Shown: piece by piece, positions 38,569-46,611 of the stretch
Layout of the letters: the number at the start of each line of letters is the position of its first letter
Numbering within the stretch: position 1 is the first letter of the stretch
Assembly: GCF_000785435.2 (NCBI RefSeq)
Contig: NZ_JTDB02000001.1
Coordinates: 1,392,499 to 1,456,498, forward strand
From: Paraburkholderia sacchari
GTDB lineage: Bacteria > Pseudomonadota > Gammaproteobacteria > Burkholderiales > Burkholderiaceae
Direction of reading: 5' to 3'
Length of the DNA stretch: 64,000 nucleotides
Program-made: the position numbers and the translations under genes
Notes under the pieces: model-generated
What the model was told of the DNA's origin: nothing
The model's database searches: none
The model's input: only the letters and a program-made list of their open reading frames with translations

Positions 38569-39225
38569 CTACTTGGGTTGCTCGACCGTGCGCAGATACG
38601 GCTTGAGCGTCTTGAAGCCCTGCGGATACTTCTGCTTGGCCGTATCGTCCGAAACCGAAGTCGGGATGATCACGTCTTCGCCCGGTTTCCAGTTCACAGG
38701 CGTGGCCACCGTGTGCTTGGCAGTTAGTTGCAATGAATCGAGCAAGCGCAGCACTTCATCGAAGTTGCGGCCCGAACTCATCGGATAGACGAGCATGGCC
38801 TTCACCTTCTTGTCCGGCCCGATGATGAACACCGAGCGCACTGTCGCATTGTCGACCGCCGTGCGCGGTGCGCCGCCGCTGGCGTTCGGATGGATCATGT
38901 CGTAGAGCTTGGCGACGTTGAGGTCCGCGTCGCCGATCAGCGGATAGTTAACCGCGCTGCCCTGCGTCTCCTCGATGTCCTTGACCCATTTCTGGTGGTC
39001 GCTTACCGGGTCCACGCTCAGGCCGATGATGCGCGTATTGCGCTTGTCGAATTCGGGCTTGAGCCGGGCCATGTAGCCGAGTTCCGTCGTGCATACCGGC
39101 GTGAAATCCTTCGGATGAGAGAACAGGATGGCCCAGTGATCGCCAATCCATTCGTGAAAACGAATCGGTCCTTCGGTGGTTTCCGCAGTGAAATCGGGTG
39201 CATCTTCTCCTAGACGTATGGTCAT
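38569..39225 (-). CDS. 1-Cys peroxiredoxin (Prx6 family)
   Basis: A 218-residue thiol peroxidase. The active site PVCTTELG has the peroxidatic Cys45, preceded by FSHPKDFTPV, and the Prx6-type C-terminal extension is present (VATPVNWKPGEDVIIPTSVSD). No resolving cysteine is visible: Cys45 appears to be the only Cys in the protein. It reduces hydrogen peroxide and organic peroxides in the cytoplasm. The gene stands alone, with a 374-bp untranslated region upstream where an oxidative-stress promoter may lie. Confidence 0.95.
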   Translation of the reverse strand: MTIRLGEDAPDFTAETTEGPIRFHEWIGDHWAILFSHPKDFTPVCTTELGYMARLKPEFDKRNTRIIGLSVDPVSDHQKWVKDIEETQGSAVNYPLIGDADLNVAKLYDMIHPNASGGAPRTAVDNATVRSVFIIGPDKKVKAMLVYPMSSGRNFDEVLRLLDSLQLTAKHTVATPVNWKPGEDVIIPTSVSDDTAKQKYPQGFKTLKPYLRTVEQPK

Positions 39226-39599
39226 CTCGAACCTCCAAGGGTGGTTGGACTACAGTGCCTCGCAGTCGTGCAAGGCGTGCTCTTGATTTTAGGAAGTCCA
39301 GCGGACGGTTTTGAGATTTGTTGAAGCGAAGTTCAGGCGGCAAAGCGATATAGCGATATGGGGCGCGACCACGGCGTGGCCCGATTGGACCGGGTTCGGT
39401 TTGATTTCAGGCTGGCGTCAGCCTGGTGTCAGTCCTGGTTTGCATACCCGCGCCACCAGGCGACGCTATTCCCGTAGCCTGCGCACGCGGCACGTCTATT
39501 GCTGCGACGAGCTTGAGCCAAGCGTGATATTGTGGAATCCCGGAGTCGTAGCGCGCATGTGCCCGTCCATCGAACTCTGTCACCTTCGCGAGCGTCGCC
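39226..39599. other. Non-coding gap between peroxiredoxin and the 121-residue orphan protein
   Basis: A 374-bp gap containing the promoters of two divergent genes. A three-fold imperfect repeat of AG(G/C/T)CTGG(C/T)GTC type is seen at about 39411-39437. An open frame at 39311-39607 lacks a ribosome site and any recognisable protein pattern, so I leave it out. Confidence 0.4.
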
Positions 39600-39965
39600 A
39601 TGAGTGATGTACGCCACCATCTGAGCCCACGCGACCGCGTGGAGCTGCTCTGCTGGCTCACCTGCGGGAGCCTCGGAGCCTACTACCTCAACGAAACCTG
39701 GCCCAATGCGGCTTTTCACGTGCAGGCGGCGCACAAGTGGCTCGACCGCCACGGGCGCGAAGCCGACTGGCTCGCGATCGCGCGGCTGACCGCGATCGCC
39801 CAGGAAATCGCCAGGCAGCACGCATGGTTTGTCGACGCCACATGGGCGCGCGACGCCGTCGAGGAAATTCTCGACACCGATGACCTAAACTATCAGGCCA
39901 AGCTGGTCATGCAGGTACTGAAGGACTGCGAGCTTGCGCTCGCAGACCGTAGTTCCCCCGACTGA
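39600..39965 (+). CDS. Hypothetical small protein
   Basis: A 121-residue, Trp- and Ala-rich, mostly helical protein that I do not recognise. It has no signal peptide or membrane segment. It includes four Trp and three Cys residues and an amphipathic C-terminal half (AKLVMQVLKDCELAL). The codon use fits its neighbours and the frame has a regular length, which supports a real gene, but the ribosome site is weak; an alternative ATG lies at 39607 out of frame. It ends 30 bases before the converging RND outer-membrane gene. Confidence 0.5.
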   Translation: MSDVRHHLSPRDRVELLCWLTCGSLGAYYLNETWPNAAFHVQAAHKWLDRHGREADWLAIARLTAIAQEIARQHAWFVDATWARDAVEEILDTDDLNYQAKLVMQVLKDCELALADRSSPD

Positions 39966-39995
39966 CTAACCGACTAACCGACTGACCGCCCCGCG

Positions 39996-41480
39996 TCAGG
40001 ACTGCGGCGCGGGCTGTTGCGGAGCCTGGCTCGCACCCGCCTGTGCTGGCGGCGCCCACCCGTAGCCGAGCGCCTTGTAGAGGTTCACGACCTCCGCGAG
40101 CCGCTGATCCTGCAACTGCGATTGCTGGATTTGCGCTGCGAAGAGGCTGCGCTCGGCATCGAGCACTTCCAGATAGCTCGTGTAGCCGCCCTCGTAGAGA
40201 TCGCGTGAAAGCGACGCGTACTGCGTGAGCGCGTCCACCTCGCGCGTGGTGGCCTCGAGTTGGTCGTGCGCGCGCGCGGCGCCTACGAGCGAGTTCTCGA
40301 CATCCGCGAAGGCCTGCTGAATCGTCTGCTCGTAGTTCAGCAGCGCTTCCCGGTGCGCCGCCTCCGCCGAATGCACGGAACCCGCGATCGCGCCACCCTG
40401 GAAGATCGGCTGCGAGACTGCACCCGCGAACGACCATACGCGCGCCGGCCCGGTCCAGAGACCGGACAGCGCCGTGCTGGCCGCGCCGAACATGCCGGTG
40501 AGCGAGATCTCCGGGAAGTACTGCGCGCGCGCGGCGCCGATCTGCGCATTGGCCGCGATCAGCGTCTGCTCGGCCTGCTGAATGTCGGGGCGGCGCTCCA
40601 GCAGCGACGACGGCAACCCCGCCGGTATCGCCGGCGCGGCAAGCTGCGAGATGGACTTGCCGCGCGGAATCGGCCCCGGGTTCTGGCCGAGCAGCAAGGA
40701 AATCGCGTCCTCCTGCTGCGCGATCTGCTTCTGGATCGAATAGACCGATGCCTGCGCGGATTCGTATTCGGAACGTGCCTGGCTCAGTTGCAGCTTCGAA
40801 ACCACGCCGCCCCCGAAGCGCTCCTCGAACAGCTTGACCGAGTCGTCGCGGCTCTTGAGCGTCTCCTGCGCAATCAACAGTTGATTGTCGAAATCGCGCA
40901 GTTGCAGATAGCTCGTTGCGACATTGGCGATCAGCGCGATGCGGGTCGCCTGCTGCGCCGATTGGGTGGCCAGATACTCGGCGCGCGCGGCTTCGGTCAG
41001 GCGGCGCAGGCGCCCGAACAAGTCGAGTTCCCACGACGCCACGCCCTGCAGCTGCACCTGATTGCCGACCAGCGGCGGAAAGCCAGGCGCGGGCACGCCA
41101 CGGCTGCGCGTGGCGCCGAAATTCACGCCCACCTGCGGGAACAGGCCGGAGCGCGCGACCACATAGCGGCCGTAATACTCTTCGACACGCGCCGCCGCAA
41201 TGCCAAGATCCTTGTTCTGCGCCAGCGCCTTCGCGACCAGATCGTCGAGGACGGGGTCGTTGAACTGCTTCCACCAGTCGAGCGACGTGTCGACCGCTTC
41301 GGCATCGGACGATGCGAACCGGTATGTGGACGGCGTGTCGACCGTGGGCCGATGGTAGTCAGGGCCCACCGCGCAGGCCGCGAGCCAGAGCGTGCTCGCG
41401 GCGATGAAGATCGGTTTCAATGCAGGCTTCAATGCGGGTTTCAACACGGGTTTCAGCATGCGCATGATTTTCGGGCTCAT
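39996..41480 (-). CDS. RND efflux outer-membrane lipoprotein, NodT/OprM family
   Basis: A 494-residue TolC-like channel. It has a lipoprotein signal with lipobox LAAC (Cys36), the family hallmark CAVGPDYHRP right after it, and two outer-membrane-efflux repeats with long helices (VEEYYGRYVVARSG, SLSRDLYEGGYTSYLEVLDAERSLF). The start at 41480 has a strong AGGAGGGG site; the frame continues upstream into the pump gene without meaning. The signal peptide's N-region is unusual: a 12-bp repeat encodes LKPVLKPALKPALKP before the hydrophobic core. It ends the adaptor-pump-channel operon, two bases after the pump. Confidence 0.92.
   Translation of the reverse strand: MSPKIMRMLKPVLKPALKPALKPIFIAASTLWLAACAVGPDYHRPTVDTPSTYRFASSDAEAVDTSLDWWKQFNDPVLDDLVAKALAQNKDLGIAAARVEEYYGRYVVARSGLFPQVGVNFGATRSRGVPAPGFPPLVGNQVQLQGVASWELDLFGRLRRLTEAARAEYLATQSAQQATRIALIANVATSYLQLRDFDNQLLIAQETLKSRDDSVKLFEERFGGGVVSKLQLSQARSEYESAQASVYSIQKQIAQQEDAISLLLGQNPGPIPRGKSISQLAAPAIPAGLPSSLLERRPDIQQAEQTLIAANAQIGAARAQYFPEISLTGMFGAASTALSGLWTGPARVWSFAGAVSQPIFQGGAIAGSVHSAEAAHREALLNYEQTIQQAFADVENSLVGAARAHDQLEATTREVDALTQYASLSRDLYEGGYTSYLEVLDAERSLFAAQIQQSQLQDQRLAEVVNLYKALGYGWAPPAQAGASQAPQQPAPQS
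41413..41460. repeat. Four 12-bp repeats in the signal-peptide coding region
   Basis: Units GGTTTCAATGCA, GGCTTCAATGCG, GGTTTCAACACG and GGTTTCAGCATG follow directly on each other. On the coding strand they specify repeated Leu-Lys-Pro-Ala in the N-region of the outer-membrane lipoprotein signal peptide. Confidence 0.85.
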
Positions 41481-41482
41481 GT

Positions 41483-44400
41483 TCACCCCTCCTGCGCCGG
41501 CGGCACCGCCGGCGGCGGCGAATCCGGTGCGGCTGTGGGCTTCTTGCGCGACGAGAGCGTTTCGAGACCCCAGAAGAACATCGGAATGAAGAACAGCGCG
41601 ATGAGCGTGGCGCCGAGCATGCCGAACACCACGCCCGTGCCGAGCGAACGGCGGCTTGCCGCCGACGCCCCGCTCGCGATGGCGAGCGGCACGCAGCCGA
41701 GAATGAACGCCAGCGAGGTCATGATGATCGGCCGCAGACGCAGCTTCGCGGCGTGCAGGGCCGCCTCGTACGGCGACATGCCCTCCTTCTCGCGCATTTC
41801 CACGGCGAACTCGAAGATCAGAATGGCGTTCTTTGCCGCCAGCGCGATCAGCACCGTGAGGCCGATCTGGAAGTACACGTCGTCTTCCATGCCGCGGATA
41901 AGAATGCCCACGAGCGCGCCGAACACCGCGAACGGCACCGCCAGCAGCACGCCGATCGGCAACGACCACTTCTCGTACTGCGCAGCGAGAATCAGGAACA
42001 CCATCAGCAGCGCGAAGCCGAACACGAGCCCGGCCGTCGAGCCGGCGGTCTTTTCCTCGTAGGCCTGGCCGCTCCACGAATAGCTGTAACCATCGCCCAG
42101 CACCTCGTTCGCGATCTCCTCCATGGCCGCGATCGCTTCACCCGAGCTATGGCCCGGCGAGGCGTCGCCCGTGATCTTGCCGGCCGGAAAGTTGTTGAAG
42201 CGGCTGACGATGTCCGCGCCGTTGACGAACTTGTAGGTCGTTACGGCCTTGATCGGCACCATGTCTCCGGAGCGGTTACGCACGTAGAGCTGCTGGATGT
42301 CCTCCGGGCGCGTGCGGTATTCCGGCTCGGCCTGCACGATCACCTGGAACAGACGGCTGCCCTTCGGGAACTGGCTCACGTAAGAGGACCCGAACATCGT
42401 CTGCAACGCCGAGTAGACGTCCTGCACCGCCACGCCCTGCGATTCGGCGCGCTCGCGGTCCACGGTCACGAGCAACTGCCGCGAGTTCGTGTCGATGGTC
42501 GAATTGACGCCGCGCAGCGCCGGGTTCTGGCGCGCCTTCGCGATAATCTGGCGCACTTTCTCTTCGAGTTGCTGATACGTGCCGTCGCCGGTCGTCTGCA
42601 CCCAGAACTCGAAACCGCCCGTCGTGCCGAGGCCCGGAATGGAAGGCGGATTGACCGGTATCACCACGCCGTCCTTGAAACCCGCGAACGCGCGGTTGGC
42701 CGCGGTGATGAGGTCGGCGGCGCTGCCGTCCTTGCCGCGGTCCTTGAAGTCCTTGAGTGTGACGAACAGCGTGCCGGCGTTGGCCTTGTACTGCGAGTCG
42801 ATCAGGCTATAGCCGATTGGCGCGGCCACGGCCTTGACCGCAGGCTGCTTCATGAACCAGTCCTCGGCGCGCTTCGAGAGGTCTCCGGTGCGGTCGAGAC
42901 TCGCGGCGTCCGGCGTGATGACCGCGCCGAACAAATAGCCCTGGTCCTCGACCGGCACGAACGAAGTCGGAATCTTCTTGAAGAGCACACCGGTAGCGGC
43001 GCACATCACGGCGATCAGCAACACCGAAAGCGCGACGCGGCGAATGGCCGACTGCACCGTCTTGCCATAGCCCTCGGTCAGCCGCTCGAAGCGCTCGTTG
43101 AACCACACGAAGAAACGGTTCTTCTTCTTTTCGCCCGGCTTGAGCAGGATCGCGGCAAGCGCCGGCGAGAGCGTGAGCGCGACGATGCCCGACAGCACCA
43201 CCGACACCGCGATGGTCACGGCGAACTGCTTGTAGAGCTGACCCGTGATGCCCGAGAGGAACGCAACCGGGATGAACACGGCGAGCAGCACGAGCACGAT
43301 GGCCACCACAGGGCCGCTCACTTCGTCCATCGCGCGCTTGGCCGCCTCCTTCGGGGGCAGCTTGAACTCGGTCATGTTGCGCTCGACGTTCTCGATCACG
43401 ACGATGGCGTCGTCCACGACAATGCCGATCGCGAGCACCATGCCGAATAGCGTGAGCATGTTCACCGAGAAGCCGAACGCCATCATGCCGATGAATGCGC
43501 CGATGATCGACACCGGCACCGCGAGAATCGGCACCAGCGTGGCGCGGAAGCTTTGCAGGAAGATGAAGACCACCAGAATCACGAGGATCACCGCGTCGCG
43601 CAGCGTCTTCACCACCTCGTCGATCGACTCGTGCACGAACTCGGTCGTGTCGAGCGCGATTTCATACTTGAGGCCGGGCGGGAAGCTCTTCTGCAATTGC
43701 GCGAGCGTGGCGCGCACCTGTTTGGACACCTGCAGCGCATTGGCGCCCGGCTGCTGGTAGACCGCGAGCAGCGTGGCGGTCTTGCCGTTGTAGCGGCCGC
43801 GCATCGAGTAATCCTTCGAACCCAGTTCGGTATGGCCGATGTCCTTGATGCGCACGATCGCCGCATCGCCCGACTTGGCGCGCAGGATGATGTTGTCGAA
43901 TTGCGAAGGTTCGGTGAGGCGCCCCTGGGTAGAGACCGGGAAGGTCTGCAGCACCGGGCTGCTGGTTGGCGACTGGCCGAGGCGGCCGGCCGAGAACTGC
44001 TGGTTCTGCGCGCTGACTGCGTTCTTCACGTCGTCCACGGTGATGCCGAGCTTGGCCATGCGATCCGGCTTGACCCAGACGCGCATCGCATAGTCTGCAG
44101 AACCGAGGATCGCCGACTGGTTCGCGCCTGGCAGACGCTTGATGGCGTCGAGCACATAGACGTTCGCGTAGTTCGCCACATACTGCTGATCGAAGGTGTT
44201 GTCGGGCGAATAGACGGCAATCACCATCATGAACGCCGACGAACGCTTCTGCACCGAAACGCCCTGTTGCGTGACCGCGTCGGGCAGCGTGGGCAGCGCG
44301 AGGTTCACGCGGTTCTGCACGTCCACCTGGGCCAGCGAGGGGTCGGTGCCGATATTGAAGTACGCGGTGAGCGTCATGTTGCCCGTCGAGGAACTCGACG

Positions 44401-44644
44401 AGCTCATGTACATCATGTTGTCGGCGCCGTTCACCTGCTCTTCAATAGGCGCGGCAACGTTTTGCGCGATGATGTCGGCGCTCGCGCCCGGATAGGTCGT
44501 GCTCACCGTGATCTGCGGCGGCGCGATGTCGGGGAACTGCGCGATAGGCAGGTTGAGCATGGCCACGAAGCCGGCCACGACGATGATGATCGACAGGACC
44601 GACGCGAAGATCGGCCGGTCGATGAAGAAGTGCGAAAGCTTCAT
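41483..44644 (-). CDS. RND multidrug efflux permease, HAE1 family (AcrB/MexB-like)
   Basis: A 1053-residue inner-membrane pump. It opens MKLSHFFIDRPIFASVLSIIIVVAG, and carries GIVVDDAIVVIENVER with the adjacent proton-relay Asp pair of AcrB-type pumps, FIPVAFLSGITGQLYKQFA, and GQAYEEKTAGST near the second periplasmic loop, followed by AQYEKWSLPIGVLLAVP. Unlike the CzcA at 10624-13833 it belongs to the hydrophobe/amphiphile group that exports drugs, solvents and detergents. It is 3 bases after the adaptor gene. No TetR or LysR regulator adjoins the operon. Confidence 0.95.
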   Translation of the reverse strand: MKLSHFFIDRPIFASVLSIIIVVAGFVAMLNLPIAQFPDIAPPQITVSTTYPGASADIIAQNVAAPIEEQVNGADNMMYMSSSSSSTGNMTLTAYFNIGTDPSLAQVDVQNRVNLALPTLPDAVTQQGVSVQKRSSAFMMVIAVYSPDNTFDQQYVANYANVYVLDAIKRLPGANQSAILGSADYAMRVWVKPDRMAKLGITVDDVKNAVSAQNQQFSAGRLGQSPTSSPVLQTFPVSTQGRLTEPSQFDNIILRAKSGDAAIVRIKDIGHTELGSKDYSMRGRYNGKTATLLAVYQQPGANALQVSKQVRATLAQLQKSFPPGLKYEIALDTTEFVHESIDEVVKTLRDAVILVILVVFIFLQSFRATLVPILAVPVSIIGAFIGMMAFGFSVNMLTLFGMVLAIGIVVDDAIVVIENVERNMTEFKLPPKEAAKRAMDEVSGPVVAIVLVLLAVFIPVAFLSGITGQLYKQFAVTIAVSVVLSGIVALTLSPALAAILLKPGEKKKNRFFVWFNERFERLTEGYGKTVQSAIRRVALSVLLIAVMCAATGVLFKKIPTSFVPVEDQGYLFGAVITPDAASLDRTGDLSKRAEDWFMKQPAVKAVAAPIGYSLIDSQYKANAGTLFVTLKDFKDRGKDGSAADLITAANRAFAGFKDGVVIPVNPPSIPGLGTTGGFEFWVQTTGDGTYQQLEEKVRQIIAKARQNPALRGVNSTIDTNSRQLLVTVDRERAESQGVAVQDVYSALQTMFGSSYVSQFPKGSRLFQVIVQAEPEYRTRPEDIQQLYVRNRSGDMVPIKAVTTYKFVNGADIVSRFNNFPAGKITGDASPGHSSGEAIAAMEEIANEVLGDGYSYSWSGQAYEEKTAGSTAGLVFGFALLMVFLILAAQYEKWSLPIGVLLAVPFAVFGALVGILIRGMEDDVYFQIGLTVLIALAAKNAILIFEFAVEMREKEGMSPYEAALHAAKLRLRPIIMTSLAFILGCVPLAIASGASAASRRSLGTGVVFGMLGATLIALFFIPMFFWGLETLSSRKKPTAAPDSPPPAVPPAQEG

Positions 44645-44647
44645 CGC

Positions 44648-46282
44648 TCAACCTCCCGCTGCGGGCGAGAGCGTCACGTCCACGCGGCGGGACTGGTCGG
44701 CCGGGTCAGTGGCGACGACCTTCGCTGGCTTGCGCATCTCGATGCGCGCGTCCTGCACGCCCGCGACGATCAGCGCCGTGCGCACGGTCGAGGCGCGCGC
44801 ATGGGCGAGGCGTTCGTTCTGGGCGTAGGAGCCGCTCGAATCGGCGTAGCCCGAAATCACCACATGCGCCTCGGGCGACGCGACAAGACGCTGCGCGACC
44901 GCTGCGAGCGCCGTGGCCGATTGCTCGTCGAGGCTCGCGCTGCCCTGCGCGAAATAAAGCTGCGCCGGCCCGGACGCGTTCGCATTGGCGGCGGACGCCT
45001 TCGCCTCGCCTGCCGCGCCGGCGCCCGCCTTGGCGTTGGCGTTGGCGTTGGCGATATTGGCCGCGTTAGCCGCGTTGGCATTAGCCGCGTTCGCGCCATT
45101 GGCACCCGCCACATCAACCGGCTGCCCGCCGATCTTCACCGCGTCCGACGGCATGGGCACCACCTTCTCCTTCACTGGCGCGCCCGGCATCAGCTTGAGC
45201 GTGTTGTCGATCACGACGTGGTCGCCCGCATGCAGCCCCGAGCTGATAACCCAGTCGTTACCGTTCCATTCCCCGGTTTCCACCGCACGCTGCTGCGCCT
45301 TGCCGTCCTTGTCCACGGTCCACACGAATGCGCCGCGCGGCCCCTGCTGCACGGCCACCTGCGGAACCGCCACCGCGTTCGCCCGATCGGCGCCCAGCAG
45401 CTTGATGCGCACGAACTGCCCCGGCCGCAAGCTGCCGGTCGGGTTCTTCACTTCGGCGCGGATCATGTATGTGCCCGTCTCTTCGCTTAGCGAAGCGTCG
45501 GCGAACTTGATGCGGCCGCGCTCGGGATACACGCTGCCGTCTGCGAGCACGATCACCGCTTCCAGCTCGCCGATCTGCGGCAGCTTGAGCGCGCCGCTCT
45601 TCACCTGCGAACGCAGACTCAGCATCTCGTTTTCGGACAGCGAGAAGTTGATCCACATGGGATCGAGTTTCGCGACGTAGGTGAGCAGGCTGTTGCTCGC
45701 GTCAATATAGGAGCCGTCCTGCTTCTTCGCGAAGCTCGACAGCCCGGTGACGGGCGCCGTGATCGTGGTGTAGCCGAGATTCAGGTTCGCGCTCGTCACG
45801 TTGGCGCGCGCCTGCTCGAGCGCAGCCGCGGCCGCCCGTTCCTGGCCCACGGAATCGTCGAGGTCCTTCTGGCTCAATGCATTTTTGGCCGCGAGCGGGC
45901 GCACGCGCGCGAGGTTGGCCTGCGCCGTGTCGAGCCGCGCCTTCTGTTGCGCGTACTCCGCCTTTGCGGCGTCGAGCGCGGCCTGGAAGGGCTTGCGGTC
46001 CATCTGGAACATCACGTCGCCCTGATGAACCAGCGAGCCCTCTTCATAGACACGCTTTTCAAGAAAGCCGTTGACGCGGGAGCGAATCTCGACCTGCTGC
46101 GAGCTTTCGGTCTGCCCCACGTAATCGAATACCACCGGCACGTCGCGCAGCGCGACGTTGATAACGTCCACATTCGCGGGCGGCCGCGCGGACGCCTCAG
46201 GCGTCTTGTCGTGACACGCAGCAACCCCGAATGCCATACCCACGGACAGGCACAGTCGTGCCACCCTGTTTCCGCTCGTCAT
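44648..46282 (-). CDS. RND efflux periplasmic adaptor lipoprotein fused to a C-terminal OmpA-like domain
   Basis: A 544-residue protein with an uncommon layout. Residues 1-23 are a lipoprotein signal (FGVAAC, Cys23). Residues about 35-385 are a complete AcrA/MexA-type adaptor: lipoyl halves (VEIRSRVNGFLEKRVYEEGS and GYTTITAPVTGL), a helical hairpin between them and beta-barrel segments (SLRPGQFVRIKL). An Ala/Asn-rich low-complexity linker fills about 391-440. Residues about 441-540 form an OmpA-C-like domain: YFAQGSASLD, SGYADSSGSYAQNERLAHARA and SRRVDV. Asp481 and Arg496 stand 15 apart, as do the diaminopimelate-binding Asp271 and Arg286 of E. coli OmpA. I infer an adaptor that also grips peptidoglycan. 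The frame is continuous and the start has a GGAG site. Confidence 0.9.
   Translation of the reverse strand: MTSGNRVARLCLSVGMAFGVAACHDKTPEASARPPANVDVINVALRDVPVVFDYVGQTESSQQVEIRSRVNGFLEKRVYEEGSLVHQGDVMFQMDRKPFQAALDAAKAEYAQQKARLDTAQANLARVRPLAAKNALSQKDLDDSVGQERAAAAALEQARANVTSANLNLGYTTITAPVTGLSSFAKKQDGSYIDASNSLLTYVAKLDPMWINFSLSENEMLSLRSQVKSGALKLPQIGELEAVIVLADGSVYPERGRIKFADASLSEETGTYMIRAEVKNPTGSLRPGQFVRIKLLGADRANAVAVPQVAVQQGPRGAFVWTVDKDGKAQQRAVETGEWNGNDWVISSGLHAGDHVVIDNTLKLMPGAPVKEKVVPMPSDAVKIGGQPVDVAGANGANAANANAANAANIANANANAKAGAGAAGEAKASAANANASGPAQLYFAQGSASLDEQSATALAAVAQRLVASPEAHVVISGYADSSGSYAQNERLAHARASTVRTALIVAGVQDARIEMRKPAKVVATDPADQSRRVDVTLSPAAGG
45030..45053. repeat. Four-copy hexanucleotide repeat in the adaptor linker
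   Basis: Four exact TTGGCG copies on the plus strand; on the coding strand they encode alternating Ala-Asn in the linker between the adaptor and the OmpA-like domain. Because the unit is six bases, gain or loss of copies keeps the frame. Confidence 0.9.
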
Positions 46283-46611
46283 GCTTTTTCTCCGTTTTCG
46301 ACGATCAGCGCTGGACCGACGAACACCGGACGAATCCCGTAATGCCGGATATGCCGAATATGCTGCGCCGCCAGAAAGCCCGGAGCGGAATCTTACTGTG
46401 TTTCCCTTTTAGACAGAGTCGAGTTTGTCTGCAAACAACAGGTGTTTGCTGGCAATCAAAATCCGTTATTTATTTCAAAATAATCGAGCGAAACGTTACG
46501 CAAACAGAAACAAATCAGGAAATGTCGGAATGCAAACCTTTTTACAGCGGCCCAAACAGCATCCAGGCGGCCCCATCCGCCTGAGCAACGCCCTTCGGGC
46601 CGCACAAGCGC
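46283..46611. promoter_or_regulatory. Promoter region of the HAE1 RND operon
   Basis: A 329-bp gap before the adaptor gene. It has an AT-rich stretch at about 46434-46520 likely to contain the promoter and a GTTTG-TCTG-CAAAC inverted repeat near 46425 that might be an operator. No gene is visible; the 3' end of the MFS gene bounds it on the right. Confidence 0.45.

Noticed and set aside
39311-39607. 98-codon frame before the orphan small protein
   Set aside because: No ribosome site, no recognisable pattern, and it overlaps the next start; a chance frame is more likely.
43553-45490. 645-codon plus-strand frame across the RND pump and adaptor
   Set aside because: Antisense to two well-supported genes and without any recognisable domain.
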